A stretch of 64,000 nt of DNA from Tidjanibacter sp. (GTDB lineage: Bacteria; Bacteroidota; Bacteroidia; Bacteroidales; Rikenellaceae): positions 1 through 64,000 of the forward strand of contig JAFTUI010000007.1 of NCBI GenBank assembly GCA_017466345.1, in the 5' to 3' direction. The translations under genes and the position numbers were made by a program. Positions within the stretch are counted from its first letter, which is position 1, and every line of letters begins with the position of its first letter. Below, in pieces: positions 16,683 to 26,822 of this stretch. The notes below the pieces were generated by a model. It was given only the letters and a program-made list of their open reading frames with translations. It was not told the DNA's origin and searched no databases.

Positions 16683-18617
16683 CTATTTTTTGTGTTTCTC
16701 AATCATTTCGTTTATACGCAGCAGTGCGCCTACGCTCCAAGCCTGCGAAATGGAGCCTCGTGCATCGTGTGGTGGGTCGCCCTCGTATATCTCCGACACA
16801 GAGCCAATGCCCTTGATGCTCATCTCCTCCTCGAAGTTTTCGAGTATCTCCTCTGCCTTGTAGAGGAAGCCCTCGCCCTGCACATCGAACTTAGCCTTCA
16901 CATAGTGCTCCAAGAGCCATACCCAAACCGTTCCCTGGTGGTATGCCTCGTCACGCTCACGCTGGTTGCCACCATAGCGCCCCTTATAGAGAGGGTTGCG
17001 GGGCGAGAGTGTTCGCAGACCGCGAGGAGTCAGCAAGTGGCGTTTAACCACATCCGACACAGCCTCTTGCTGTACCAACGACAACATCTTATAGTTCATC
17101 GAGCAGGCGATGATTTGGTTGGGGCGTATGAAGGTATTTGCACCCTTATCATCCACATAATCTGCCAAATAGCCTTCCTCCAACCAGAAGAGCCTCAGGA
17201 ACGACTCCTTAGTCAGTGCGGGGAGTTCCTTCCATTCCGCAACAAACTCTTCCTCGCCCGCCTGTGAAGCACATTCCAGAGCGTAGCAAAGTGCATTGTA
17301 CCAGAGTGCGTTAATCTCCACCTGGTAGCCATCCCTGCCCGTTACGGGTTTACCATCCACCACAGCATCCATCCAAGTAATGGCATAGTTGGGGTGCGAA
17401 GCCCACACCAAGCCATTGGTATGGAGTGCAACAACATCGCCAATACCCCTGCGATACGAAGCGAGAATATCTTTGACATACTTACCATATCTCTCCCACA
17501 CAGCCTTGCGACCAATGTGCTCTTCGAGTTGCGAAAGAGTCCACACAAACCACAGCGGAGCATCCACCGAGTTATATGCCGAGCCCACATTGGGGAACAG
17601 ACCATCTTTCATCTCCCTTGTGATGGTGTCGAGCACATCTAAGCAGGCCTGCACATCGCCCTGCGAGAGAGTGATACCGGGCAGCGACACAAAGGTATCC
17701 CTACCCCATCTGCCAAACCAAGGATAGCCTGCCACAACCTCACTCTTGCCACCCGAGCGGATGATAAATTGGTGTGCCGAGTGTCTGAGCAACGATATGA
17801 AGTCAATTTTAGCATTCCTCTCCGAGAGTTCTTTCTCAAATGCTGCCTCCAACTTCTCTGGGTCAATCTCCTCCAACGATGCGGAGAAGACTACGGGTTT
17901 GCCCTTTTCGAGTTTCATCTCGAAATAGCCCGTTGTCATAAGGTCTTCGTGGTGGTCGTAGCCACGCTTAGCCTCCTCGGCATACTCGAAGTCGTAGTAC
18001 CAATCGGGTGCAGCCACAAACTCTGCCATAGGGTCGGAGCACTGCATATAGAGGTAGGGGAACTCATCGTACAAGCGGCACTTAACACCACCCTTCACAT
18101 CCCACGAGTGACCGTTGGCGTACATATTAGCCTTGCTCAGCGCGTGTTTCTCCCTGAATGCCAAGAAGGGGCGCAAACGTAGTGTTGTTTCGCTCTTGGC
18201 TTCGAGCAGCGTGTAGCGAATAAAAAGGCGAGAGTGCGAGGTGTGCTGACGCCAAAGAATCTCCTTTTTCAGGAGCACACCACCCACGCGATAGGTAATC
18301 GTAGGCGTTAGATTATACTCGAAGTCTACAATATACTTGTGACCACGAGGCTCGTAGATTCCAGGGAACCTATGCAGAGCAAGGTTAAAGGGCTGACCGT
18401 GCTGGATAACGGTCTCATCAAGTGACGAGAGGAGCACATAACTCTTATCATCACCCTCTCTGATTGGGCAGACCATAAGTCCGTGATACTTTCGAGTGTT
18501 GCAGCATACAATAGTGGTGCTCATATAACCACCCGTGCGGTTGGTCGAAAGCATCTCGCGTTGGAGCGAGTATTCGAGGTTGCCCAAACTGTTCTTATCA
18601 AATGTCAGTTCTGCCAT
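16683..18617 (-). CDS. Glycogen debranching enzyme (amylo-alpha-1,6-glucosidase)
   Basis: A 644-residue protein with an N-terminal glycogen-debranching (GDE_N-like) domain and a C-terminal (alpha/alpha)6-barrel GDE_C domain. Recognisable segments: LSTNRTGGYMSTTIVCCNTRKYHGL near the start, GYPWFGRWGRDTFVSLPGI in the middle (catalytic region), and YHQGTVWVWLLEHYVKA near the end. It hydrolyses alpha-1,6 branch residues so that phosphorylase can degrade glycogen fully. There is no signal peptide, so it is cytoplasmic. It starts the compact three-gene part of the operon; 445 nt of repeats separate it from the synthase-phosphorylase gene upstream. Confidence 0.9.
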   Translation of the reverse strand: MAELTFDKNSLGNLEYSLQREMLSTNRTGGYMSTTIVCCNTRKYHGLMVCPIREGDDKSYVLLSSLDETVIQHGQPFNLALHRFPGIYEPRGHKYIVDFEYNLTPTITYRVGGVLLKKEILWRQHTSHSRLFIRYTLLEAKSETTLRLRPFLAFREKHALSKANMYANGHSWDVKGGVKCRLYDEFPYLYMQCSDPMAEFVAAPDWYYDFEYAEEAKRGYDHHEDLMTTGYFEMKLEKGKPVVFSASLEEIDPEKLEAAFEKELSERNAKIDFISLLRHSAHQFIIRSGGKSEVVAGYPWFGRWGRDTFVSLPGITLSQGDVQACLDVLDTITREMKDGLFPNVGSAYNSVDAPLWFVWTLSQLEEHIGRKAVWERYGKYVKDILASYRRGIGDVVALHTNGLVWASHPNYAITWMDAVVDGKPVTGRDGYQVEINALWYNALCYALECASQAGEEEFVAEWKELPALTKESFLRLFWLEEGYLADYVDDKGANTFIRPNQIIACSMNYKMLSLVQQEAVSDVVKRHLLTPRGLRTLSPRNPLYKGRYGGNQRERDEAYHQGTVWVWLLEHYVKAKFDVQGEGFLYKAEEILENFEEEMSIKGIGSVSEIYEGDPPHDARGSISQAWSVGALLRINEMIEKHKK

Positions 18618-19062
18618 ATCTCTCTCCTTATTCGTGTTTGTTTATTATTTTAGTTTATTGTTTCTTCTCCTTTGCTTTTTTCGCACCTTTTTACAAAAAG
18701 GTGCTACCAAAAACTTTTCGTGTACCAACCAATCGTGGTGCTACCTATCGTTTTGCTTCGGAGTGGCTTCGGAGTGGCTTCGGAGCATCCCACACCACCG
18801 AAAAAAGACTCCTCTCAAACTCTCCTTGTTATCCTTGTAATCCTTGTCACTCCTGTTACCCCTGTCACTCCCGCAAAAAGACTGACTACCGACCGCTAAT
18901 CACAGCCCCTCTATTTTAAGCGTTAGGGAAATCAGGGAATCTAAGGACTCCGCACACTGCGAACTCCTTAAATTCTCTAACCTCCCTAACCTCTTTAACC
19001 TTATTTATGCCCTAAAACTCCGTTTGGCGAGGCTATTGTGCCAATAGCCCGCCAGAGGAATT
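18618..19062. repeat. Repeat-filled gap with family E copy E2 and family A-like tract
   Basis: E2 (18680-18730) has hairpin GCACCTTTTTacAAAAAGGTGC and the constant TACCAAAAACTTTTCGTGTACC. It continues into three GGAGTGGCTTC-type units (18757-18790) that reappear inverted beside E3/E4. From 18827 a TTGTTATCC/CTTGTAATC-type tract is followed by TTAGGGAAAT and CTCCTTAAAT tracts like family A. No gene seen. If the glycogen genes form one transcript, this is an untranslated spacer. Confidence 0.65.
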
Positions 19063-22000
19063 TTATGCCCATTTCACGAGGGCAAAGTCCATACGATGAG
19101 GCAACTTACTATTCTTGGGATAAACCCTCAGTGCTGCATCGTACGAGCCGGTGTGTTCCATCAGTGCATCCACAGCATAGACCACCTTCGAGCCCTCAAC
19201 GCTCACAACCTCCAAGTCGACTTTCTTGGCGATCTTCACATCGTGACCGCTCTCGATCTGGCTTGCCAGCAAGAGTTCTACGCCAATATCCTCAGGACGC
19301 AAACCGTCAATGTCGAGTGTTGCCTCGAAGCGATATTTGCCGCCCACAACCATAGGCTGTTTGCTCATATCTGCCTGTTTGGTGCTAACAACCCTTACCT
19401 TGTCCCAAGCGGCACTTACTTTGCGTTTCCAAGCCGCAATCTCGCGAGCCAACAGATAGTCGCTCTTGACAATCTCGCGGTGACGCAAGTAGAGGGGGTT
19501 GTAGAATCGCTCCTCGTAGTCGGTGAGCATACGGTTGGTCGTAAAGTTCGAAGCGATGTCGGCAATACAACTCTTCATACTCTTAATCCATCCCAGAGGC
19601 ATACCATTCTTATCGCGGTTGTAGTAGAGGGGAACGATCTCCTCCTCGATGGTGCGATAAATCATCTCTGCATCGAGTTCGTTCTGGTGGTTCTGGTCGG
19701 CATAGGTGCGCTCCATAGGCAGCATCCAACCTGCGCCCTCTTTGTAGCCCTCAACCCACCAACCATCGAGAACCGAGAACTGCATAACGCCGTTCATAAC
19801 TGCCTTCTCGCCGCTGGTACCCGAAGCCTCCAAAGGACGGGTGGGGGTGTTGAGCCAAATATCCACACCTTGTACCATTTTGCGCGAGATGTCCATATCG
19901 TAGTTGGGAAGGAAGAGAATCTTACCTGCAAACTCAGGCATCTGCGAAACGGCAACAATGCGTTTGATAAGGTCCTGACCGGGAATATCCTGGGGGTGAG
20001 CCTTACCTGCAAAGACGAACTGCACGGGACGCTCGGGGTTGTTCACAAGTGCCGACAACCTTTCGAGGTTGGTGAACAAGAGGTGTGCGCGTTTGTAGGT
20101 CGCAAACCTACGAGCAAAACCAATAGTGAGGACATCTGCCTTGAAGTTCTCTTTCACTGCCACCATCTGGCGGGGCGAAGCAACAGCCGAATTAGTTCTG
20201 TCGCTCATAATCTTACCAACGGTCTTGAACAGACGTTGTTTGAGCTCCAAACGAGCAGCCCAGAGTTCTTCATCGGGGATATTATTAACCTTCTGCCAAG
20301 CGGGGATATTATACTGCTCCTCGGAGAAGCCCTCTGCGAAGTACTTAGCATAGAGCCTACGGAGTGTCGATGCGGTCCAAGTGGGGAAGTGTACACCATT
20401 GGTAACATAGCCGATGTGCAACTCGTCCTTGAAATATCCGGGCCACATATCGCCCAAGATATCCTTACTTACCTCGCCGTGGAGCCAGCTCACACCATTG
20501 ACCTCCTGCGAGAGGTTGCAAGCGAGGAAGCTCATAGAGAATTTCTCGGTGGGATCGTTGGGACGAGTCTTACCGAGGTTGATGAACTGCTCCCAAGTGA
20601 TGCCGAGCCTATCGGGATAGTGCGACATATACTGACGAATCATCTGCTCGGGGAATGCATCGTGACCTGCGGGCACAGGAGTGTGGGTGGTGTAGAGCGA
20701 AGAGGAGCGAACAACCTCCAAAGCCTCGCTGAACGAGAGGTTCTTGCCCTTAACATAGTTGTGGATACGCTCCAAGCCGATGAAGGCTGCGTGACCCTCG
20801 TTGCAGTGGTAGATGTCCGACTTGATACCCATAGCGTTCAGTGCGCGGATACCACCAACGCCCAAGAGCAGCTCCTGTTTGAGGCGGTGCTCCCAGTCGC
20901 CACCATAGAGGTGGTAAGTGATGCTCCTATCCTCTTCGATGTTGAGTTCGTGGTCGGTATCGAGGAGGTAGAGGTCGGTGCGACCAACCTCGCATTTCCA
21001 GATGCGGGCAGTCACGGTACGACCGGGCAGTGCCACCTGAATGGAGCACCAGTTACCCATCTCATCACGAGCAGGCGAGATGGGAAGTTTCTGGAAGTTC
21101 TGAGCCTCGTATGCCGCCTCCTGAGCACCCTGCGCCGAGAGTTTTTGTGTAAAGTAGCCATAGCGATAGAGCAGACCTACTGCGACCATTGGCACATTCT
21201 TGTCCGAAGCCTCTTTGATGTAGTCGCCAGCCAAAATACCCAAACCACCCGAGTAGATTTTCAACGAGGAGTGCAAACCATACTCCATCGAGAAATAGGC
21301 AATCCTGGGACCCTTAGCCTCAGCCTTCTTAGCCATATAGGCGCGGAACTGAGCATAGACCTCATCGAGTTTGGCAAGGAATTTCTCGTCCTGCTCCAAC
21401 TCCTTAACCCTTGCATAGGGGATTTTGTCCAAGAGTGCGATGGGGTTTTTGGCGGTTGCGGCCCACAACTCAGAGTCGATAGACTCGAAGAGTTCGTGTG
21501 CGCCGAGAGTCCAACTCCACCAGAGGTTCTTCGAGAGAATCTCCAAGGCACGCAGACGCTCGGGAAGGCTCTTCTCGACCATCAGACGGCTCCACGAAGG
21601 CTGGCTGCTAACGAGTTGTTGGCGCACGAAGTTAACCTGCTCGTTGGTGTTGCCACCATCATAAACAGCCTTGTTGGTACGGGTAATAACCCTATCGAGA
21701 GCCACACCGTATGCCTCGGTGTAGTTGTTTACAAAGTTTTTCCAAAGTGCCGTACGCGAAACCTCGTATGCCGACTGGCGAGCCTCATCGTACTCCTTCT
21801 TGCCCATTGCGGCATAGCGCTCGATGGTCTCTGCAATGGTCTCTGCCACCGACTCGCTATTGGAGTCATTGCGAGTGATAACCGTAACACCCTTGTGACC
21901 GCCCGAGAGGTCATCTACCCACTTACCAAAGCCTGCCAACGAGGTGGTGACGGTGGGAATGGAGAATGCAACACTTTCGAGAGGAGTGTAGCCCCAGGGC

Positions 22001-23316
22001 TCGTAGTAGGATGCAAATACGGTCAAATCCATACCCGACAAGCACTCGTAGTAACCCATCGAGAAGATACCATCAGCACCCTGCAAGTAGGTGGGCACAA
22101 ACAGCACCTTAACCCTCGAATTGACACTATCGAGGACACTACCCGAAACAGCCTTTACGATGGGATCATTCTCGGGATGTGTGAGGTTGTGTGTCACAAA
22201 GCGGGGCTGCGAGGGGTCAATAGGGCTCTTGCCGTCTGCCAAGTGGTTTGCCAAGTCACGGCGGGGACCCTCATTGGCAGCAGGCACAGTGATGAGTGCC
22301 AAAATCTCGCGACCTTCGGGAGCACGCTCTGCCAACTTTTTCAGAGCCTCAACAAAGACATCCAAGCCTTTATTCTTAAACTCGTAACGCCCTGAGGTGC
22401 CTACGATAAGAGGCTCCTTGTCGAATTTCTTGCCATAGCAAGCCTCGGCAGCCTCAATAATGGCCTTGCGAGCAGCCTTGCTACGACTCTCTGCCTCTTC
22501 GCCTTTGAACACAAAATCATCCTCAAAGCCGTTGGGAGTGATAACATCCACCTCCGAACCGAGCAGATACTTACACTCCTTAGCGGTAATTTTGCTTACC
22601 GTACAGAAAGCATCGTGGTTGCGTGCTGCAACTTTTTCGAGCGAGTGTTTAGCCACCACATTGAACTGGCGTGCGTAGTCGTCTGCATTGAACGAGCCCA
22701 AGCCACCATAGAGGGGCAGACCGCTACCTGCAATGCAACGTCCCATAACGGTTGCGTGAGTTGTGAAGACGGTAGCCACATAGGGCGAAGCCGAGCGGAG
22801 GTAAAGACCACCACTTGCAGTCATCCACTCGTGGAAGTGAGCAACAATACGCTCATTCGAGGAGCAGAAGTTGTTTACATAACTCTCTATAACCTTGCCT
22901 GCGGCAAAACCAAAAAGGACAGGCTCAATGTAGTCCCACTGACCACTGATGCTGTCTACCTTGTGATTTTCCCACAAGAATTTCAGAATATCGTCTTTCT
23001 TGCTGATGAGCGAGGAGAAGTCCACGAGCACCACTACGGGCTCGCCCTCTACCTTCCAACGACCAATCTTCACACGATAGCCCTGCGAATAGAGCGATTG
23101 ACGCCACTCGCGAAGCATATTAAGATCCTCTTGGAACTCAGGATTTTCACCCTCGCGGTTAATATCGGGACCAATCAAGATATATTTGTCGCCCATTTCG
23201 CGGGTCATAGTCTGTGCCTTGGTAGAAACCACGGTGTGAATACCGCCCACCTTGTTACAAACCTCCCAACTAACCTCAAATAAGTAATCCGGTTTCTGTA
23301 CTGTTTCGTTTTTCAT
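19063..23316 (-). CDS. Glycogen synthase-glycogen phosphorylase fusion
   Basis: A 1417-residue cytoplasmic protein. Residues 1 to ~545 are a eukaryote-like (GT3) glycogen synthase: FEVSWEVCNKVGGIHTV (13-29), AHFHEWM (159-165) and the E-x7-E pair Glu439/Glu447 in YEPWGYTPLE. Residues ~578-1417 are an alpha-glucan phosphorylase (GT35): ENLWWSW-like KNLWWSW (597-603), SMEYGLHSSLKIYSGGLG, HCNEGHAAF, and the PLP-lysine region with EASGTSGEKAVMNG. One polypeptide thus carries glycogen building and phosphorolysis. This fusion is known in Bacteroidota, and its length fits. A leftward promoter (TATTTTTG, 23497-23504) lies upstream; debranching, GT4 and GH57 genes follow. Confidence 0.93.
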   Translation of the reverse strand: MKNETVQKPDYLFEVSWEVCNKVGGIHTVVSTKAQTMTREMGDKYILIGPDINREGENPEFQEDLNMLREWRQSLYSQGYRVKIGRWKVEGEPVVVLVDFSSLISKKDDILKFLWENHKVDSISGQWDYIEPVLFGFAAGKVIESYVNNFCSSNERIVAHFHEWMTASGGLYLRSASPYVATVFTTHATVMGRCIAGSGLPLYGGLGSFNADDYARQFNVVAKHSLEKVAARNHDAFCTVSKITAKECKYLLGSEVDVITPNGFEDDFVFKGEEAESRSKAARKAIIEAAEACYGKKFDKEPLIVGTSGRYEFKNKGLDVFVEALKKLAERAPEGREILALITVPAANEGPRRDLANHLADGKSPIDPSQPRFVTHNLTHPENDPIVKAVSGSVLDSVNSRVKVLFVPTYLQGADGIFSMGYYECLSGMDLTVFASYYEPWGYTPLESVAFSIPTVTTSLAGFGKWVDDLSGGHKGVTVITRNDSNSESVAETIAETIERYAAMGKKEYDEARQSAYEVSRTALWKNFVNNYTEAYGVALDRVITRTNKAVYDGGNTNEQVNFVRQQLVSSQPSWSRLMVEKSLPERLRALEILSKNLWWSWTLGAHELFESIDSELWAATAKNPIALLDKIPYARVKELEQDEKFLAKLDEVYAQFRAYMAKKAEAKGPRIAYFSMEYGLHSSLKIYSGGLGILAGDYIKEASDKNVPMVAVGLLYRYGYFTQKLSAQGAQEAAYEAQNFQKLPISPARDEMGNWCSIQVALPGRTVTARIWKCEVGRTDLYLLDTDHELNIEEDRSITYHLYGGDWEHRLKQELLLGVGGIRALNAMGIKSDIYHCNEGHAAFIGLERIHNYVKGKNLSFSEALEVVRSSSLYTTHTPVPAGHDAFPEQMIRQYMSHYPDRLGITWEQFINLGKTRPNDPTEKFSMSFLACNLSQEVNGVSWLHGEVSKDILGDMWPGYFKDELHIGYVTNGVHFPTWTASTLRRLYAKYFAEGFSEEQYNIPAWQKVNNIPDEELWAARLELKQRLFKTVGKIMSDRTNSAVASPRQMVAVKENFKADVLTIGFARRFATYKRAHLLFTNLERLSALVNNPERPVQFVFAGKAHPQDIPGQDLIKRIVAVSQMPEFAGKILFLPNYDMDISRKMVQGVDIWLNTPTRPLEASGTSGEKAVMNGVMQFSVLDGWWVEGYKEGAGWMLPMERTYADQNHQNELDAEMIYRTIEEEIVPLYYNRDKNGMPLGWIKSMKSCIADIASNFTTNRMLTDYEERFYNPLYLRHREIVKSDYLLAREIAAWKRKVSAAWDKVRVVSTKQADMSKQPMVVGGKYRFEATLDIDGLRPEDIGVELLLASQIESGHDVKIAKKVDLEVVSVEGSKVVYAVDALMEHTGSYDAALRVYPKNSKLPHRMDFALVKWA

Positions 23317-23621
23317 ACCTGTTTTTCTTGATTGTCGAACATTGTCCTTCGGTCTCCTTGCACTAATCTAACCCATTCGTCCACAAGGCACTCTCGGCAG
23401 AACAACTGCCCAACCAATTTTGCTGTTTTATTGTGTTTTGTAAGTTTAATTTGCTTTTGTTTGTTTGCCTTTGGCAACAAGTAGCCAAAAACGACACAAA
23501 AATACAAATTATTTCCAAACTTACCAATATATTATTTAGAGGGTTATTAAATTTTTTTAATAACTGTCGTTTTGTTAAGACGAACGGCGCTTTTCGGGGT
23601 GCGAGTGGTCGCCTTAGGGGG
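23317..23621. promoter_or_regulatory. Leader and promoter of the glycogen cluster
   Basis: On the minus strand TATTTTTG (23497-23504) and TTG (23525-23527) are 20 nt apart, giving a leader of about 170 nt before the start codon at 23316. The remaining bases up to the hemW stop (23622) are T/A-rich with no recognised element. Confidence 0.6.
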
Positions 23622-24731
23622 TTAGTCGAAAAACTCGGCAATGACTCCATCTGACACCAGCCAATGCTCCTCGGCAAAGGCTACATTTTCGCCCTTTCGG
23701 AGCAGCACACCCGCCCCCACAAAGGGCTCGGCAATGCGCTCAAATTGCGCCCTTTTTGCTATACCAAACTGCTCTTCGAGAGCCACCAAATCGACACCCT
23801 CGGCAGTCCTCAGCGACACCATCACAATCTCCTCGTAACGCTCTTGTGTTGAGAGTATTTCGCTTTCGAGCGAGGAGCCTTCGAGGTACTTGTTTATGGA
23901 TGGCAGGTTCCAACTGCGGGTATTCTTACCATCGAAGGAGTGAGCCCCCGCACCAAGCCCCAAATAGGGCACCCCGTGCCAGTATGCAGAGTTGTGTCGC
24001 GAGCGGTAGTTTGGGCGGGCAAAATTGGATATTTCATAGTGTTCATAGCCCGCCTCGCGAAGCACCTCGCACAGCACCCCATACTCCTTGTCGGAGAGCT
24101 CTTCGGGGGCTGTCGTTATCCCCTTTTTGCCAAAGAGGGTGTTTTCTTCGATGGTGAGGTGGTAGGCGGAGATATGTTCAACGCCCAGAGCCACAGCCCG
24201 CTCCACATTCCCTCGCCAATCCTCCAAAGTGGCAGTAGGCAGACCATAAATAAGGTCTATGGAGATGTTGTCAAAACCCGCCTTGCGAGCCCTCTCCACA
24301 GCCCTCACAGCCTCCTCGGCAGTGTGTCGGCGGTTCATCATCAAAAGGTCTTCATCGCGGAACGATTGGATGCCGATACTAAGGCGATTGACACCCTGCG
24401 ATTTGAGCCCTGCAAGATACTCCTCCGTAAGGTCATCGGGGTTTGCCTCAACGGTTACTTCCTCCACCTCGGAGCAGTCGAAAACCTCCCTCGCACACGC
24501 TACAAGTGCTCCCAACTCTTCGGGGGTGCAGACTGTTGGCGTACCGCCACCGAAGTAGATGGTTTTGAGCACCGTACCCTCCAACATAGTCGCACGCTCG
24601 TGCATCTCGCGAGCCGTTGCAGCCAGCACCTCCGACTTGCGTGCGAGCGACATTGTTTTGTAGAAATCGCAATACCCGCAGAGCTTCTTGCAGAAAGGAA
24701 TGTGTATGTAGAGTGAAGAGGTCGTCATCAT
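23622..24731 (-). CDS. hemW: HemW-like radical SAM protein (coproporphyrinogen III oxidase-like)
   Basis: About 369 residues. Signature: YIHIPFCKKLCGYCDF with the CxxxCxxC cluster that binds a 4Fe-4S and S-adenosylmethionine. It is followed by YFGGGTPTVC, EANPDDLT, NRLSIGIQSF and IDLIYGLPTAT, all family hallmarks. HemW proteins resemble HemN but act as haem-binding chaperones or trafficking proteins; whether this one oxidises coproporphyrinogen is not known. Two adjacent Met codons (24731, 24728) give the usual family start; a longer frame from 24758 adds nine residues without family similarity. A simple (AATTCAAA) microrepeat lies just upstream. Confidence 0.88.
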   Translation of the reverse strand: MMTTSSLYIHIPFCKKLCGYCDFYKTMSLARKSEVLAATAREMHERATMLEGTVLKTIYFGGGTPTVCTPEELGALVACAREVFDCSEVEEVTVEANPDDLTEEYLAGLKSQGVNRLSIGIQSFRDEDLLMMNRRHTAEEAVRAVERARKAGFDNISIDLIYGLPTATLEDWRGNVERAVALGVEHISAYHLTIEENTLFGKKGITTAPEELSDKEYGVLCEVLREAGYEHYEISNFARPNYRSRHNSAYWHGVPYLGLGAGAHSFDGKNTRSWNLPSINKYLEGSSLESEILSTQERYEEIVMVSLRTAEGVDLVALEEQFGIAKRAQFERIAEPFVGAGVLLRKGENVAFAEEHWLVSDGVIAEFFD

Positions 24732-24847
24732 ACCCCAAAGGTCAGCAAAGAAATTCAAAATTCAAAATTCAACATTCAAAATTTTTGGGCGCCCTCCCAT
24801 ATCTCTCATATCTCTCATAAATCACAGCGGGCGGTAGACGCCCCCCC
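24732..24847. repeat. AATTCAAA microrepeat and short tracts upstream of hemW
   Basis: Three to four AATTCAAA/AACATTCAAA units (24753-24782), then a CTCCCATATCTCTCATATCTC tract of family A type, then a C-run. The microrepeat resembles the one at the apbE 3' end (63367-63391). Confidence 0.6.
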
Positions 24848-24967
24848 CAAGTGCATATCGCGGAGCAGATGCAAGGCTTGCGAAGAATGAGGATGCGGAG
24901 TTTGCTGGGCGCAAATGAGCAATCCGAGTCCGAGCGTAACGCAGCAGATGCCCGCGAGATGCACTTG
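24848..24967. repeat. Family D nested palindrome, copy D4 (divergent)
   Basis: Outer stem CAAGTGCAT (24848-24856) with ATGCACTTG (24959-24967) and CGCGG (24859-24863) with CCGCG (24952-24956), separated by a 2x2 internal loop. Linkers ATGCAAGGC and GCGTAACGCAGCAG match D1. The inner part keeps TTTGC/GCAAA, with a short GGAT/ATCC stem. Unlike the other copies it lies upstream of both flanking genes. Confidence 0.75.
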
Positions 24968-24996
24968 GACAAAAATTAATGTAAAGTTTACACTCA

Positions 24997-25031
24997 TTGT
25001 TCACAAAATAACAATAAAGGTATTACCTTTG
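24997..25031 (+). promoter_or_regulatory. pckA promoter
   Basis: The -7 box TACCTTTG (25024-25031) is exact; TTGT at 24997-25000 is a plausible -33 box at 23 nt spacing. Predicted leader of about 58 nt before the pckA ATG. The symmetrical TGTAAAGTTTACA (24980-24992) just upstream could be an operator. Confidence 0.65.
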
Positions 25032-25095
25032 CACTCGGTTAGTTAGAAACAAAATCAAACACAAAACAAACATCAACAATAAAAAGCAGTATTCT

Positions 25096-26703
25096 ATGGC
25101 TACTTTGGATTTGAAAAAGTACGGCATTGAGGGTGCCGAGATTATCTACAACCCCTCCTACGAGCAACTCTTTGAGGATGAGACCAATCCTAACCTCACC
25201 GGTTATGAGAAAGGTCAGCTCACCGAGACCGGTGCAGTGAACGTGATGACCGGTATCTACACCGGTCGCTCGCCCAAAGACAAATTCTTCGTAAAAGATG
25301 CCACTAGCGAGAACACCGTATGGTGGACCAGCGAGGAGTACAAAAACGACAACAAACCCGTTACTCCCGAGGCTTGGAAAGAGCTCAAAAAAATCGCTAC
25401 CAACCAGCTCAGCAACAAGAAACTCTACGTTATGGATACCTTCTGCGGTGCTAACGAGAACACTCGTTTGAAAATCCGTTTCGTAATGGAGGTTGCTTGG
25501 CAGGCTCACTTTGTGAAGAATATGTTCATCCGTCCTACCGAGGAGGAACTCGCAAACTATGGCGAGCCCGACTTCGTAGTGCTTACCGCTTCGAAAGCAA
25601 AGGTTGAGAACTACAAAGAACTCGGCTTGAACAGCGAGACCGCCGTTGTCTTCAACCTCACCGAAAAGATGCAGGTTATCATCAACACCTGGTATGGTGG
25701 CGAGATGAAGAAGGGTATGTTCTCCTATATGAACTACCTCCTGCCCTTGAAAGGTATCGCTTCGATGCACTGCTCGGCAAACACCAACGAGAAGGGCGAG
25801 ACCGCAATTTTCTTTGGTCTTTCGGGTACCGGCAAGACCACCCTTTCGACCGATCCCAAACGCCAACTCATCGGCGATGACGAGCACGGCTGGGATGACG
25901 AGGGTATCTTCAACTTCGAGGGTGGCTGCTATGCTAAGGTTATCAACCTCGACAAGGAGAGCGAGCCCGACATCTGGAACGCTATCCGCCGTGACGCTCT
26001 CTTGGAGAACGTAACCGTAGACGCTGAGGGTCACTGCGACTTTGCAGATAAGAGCGTAACCGAGAACACTCGTGTTTCGTACCCCATCTACCACATCAAC
26101 AACATCGTTAAGCCCATCTCGAAGGCTCCCGCCGCTAAGAAGGTTATCTTCCTCTCGGCTGACGCATTTGGTGTACTGCCTCCCGTGTCGATTCTGACTC
26201 CCGAGCAGACCAAATACTACTTCCTCTCGGGCTTCACCGCAAAACTTGCAGGTACCGAGCGTGGTATCACCGAGCCCACCCCCACCTTCTCGGCTTGCTT
26301 CGGCGCAGCATTCCTCTCGCTCCACCCCACCAAATATGGCGAGGAGCTCGTTAAGAGGATGCAGGCTTCGGGCGCAACCGCCTACCTTGTGAACACCGGT
26401 TGGAATGGTACCGGCAAACGTATCTCCATCAAGGATACCCGCGGTATTATTGACGCTATCTTGGACGGCTCTATCGACAAGGCTCCTACCAAGCAGATTC
26501 CCTACTTCAACTTCACCGTACCTACCGAGTTGCCCGGCGTAGACCCCGCAATTTTGGATCCCCGCGACACCTACGCAGCAGAGGCTGAGTGGACTGTTAA
26601 GGCTGAGGATTTGGCTGGCAGGTTCATCAAGAACTTCTCGAAGTTCACCACCAACGAAGAGGGTAAGGCTCTGGTTGCAGCAGGTCCCAAGTTGGAGAAA
26701 TAG
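25096..26703 (+). CDS. pckA: Phosphoenolpyruvate carboxykinase (ATP)
   Basis: A 535-residue ATP-type PEPCK, interconverting oxaloacetate plus ATP with PEP, CO2 and ADP. In fermentative Bacteroidales it mainly runs toward oxaloacetate on the way to succinate. Features: [10 protein letters not shown] (55-64), the P-loop GLSGTGKT (241-248), the metal/nucleotide motif LIGDDEHGW, and [17 protein letters not shown] near the C-terminus. Length and motifs are standard. Codon usage is strongly biased to C-ending codons, as expected for a highly expressed gene. It is a single gene with its own promoter and terminator. Confidence 0.97.
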   Translation: MATLDLKKYGIEGAEIIYNPSYEQLFEDETNPNLTGYEKGQLTETGAVNVMTGIYTGRSPKDKFFVKDATSENTVWWTSEEYKNDNKPVTPEAWKELKKIATNQLSNKKLYVMDTFCGANENTRLKIRFVMEVAWQAHFVKNMFIRPTEEELANYGEPDFVVLTASKAKVENYKELGLNSETAVVFNLTEKMQVIINTWYGGEMKKGMFSYMNYLLPLKGIASMHCSANTNEKGETAIFFGLSGTGKTTLSTDPKRQLIGDDEHGWDDEGIFNFEGGCYAKVINLDKESEPDIWNAIRRDALLENVTVDAEGHCDFADKSVTENTRVSYPIYHINNIVKPISKAPAAKKVIFLSADAFGVLPPVSILTPEQTKYYFLSGFTAKLAGTERGITEPTPTFSACFGAAFLSLHPTKYGEELVKRMQASGATAYLVNTGWNGTGKRISIKDTRGIIDAILDGSIDKAPTKQIPYFNFTVPTELPGVDPAILDPRDTYAAEAEWTVKAEDLAGRFIKNFSKFTTNEEGKALVAAGPKLEK

Positions 26704-26724
26704 TCAGAGGTCTGACAATACACG

Positions 26725-26765
26725 AAGAGGTGGTTTCCGCTGATGGGAACCACCTCTTTTTTTGC
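26725..26765 (+). terminator. pckA terminator
   Basis: Hairpin AAGAGGTGGTTTCC / GGGAACCACCTCTT with a 6-nt loop and a run of seven or more T residues, 22 nt after the stop codon. Confidence 0.9.
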
Positions 26766-26822
26766 CCACCACCGACCAACCGCTGCTAATCCCAAGTGCG
26801 CCACCTCTAAAAAAGAACCACG

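Noticed and set aside
19096-22395. 1099-codon open frame on the plus strand
   Set aside because: It is the complementary shadow of the synthase-phosphorylase fusion: GC-rich codon bias keeps the opposite strand open, and no family motif appears in its translation.
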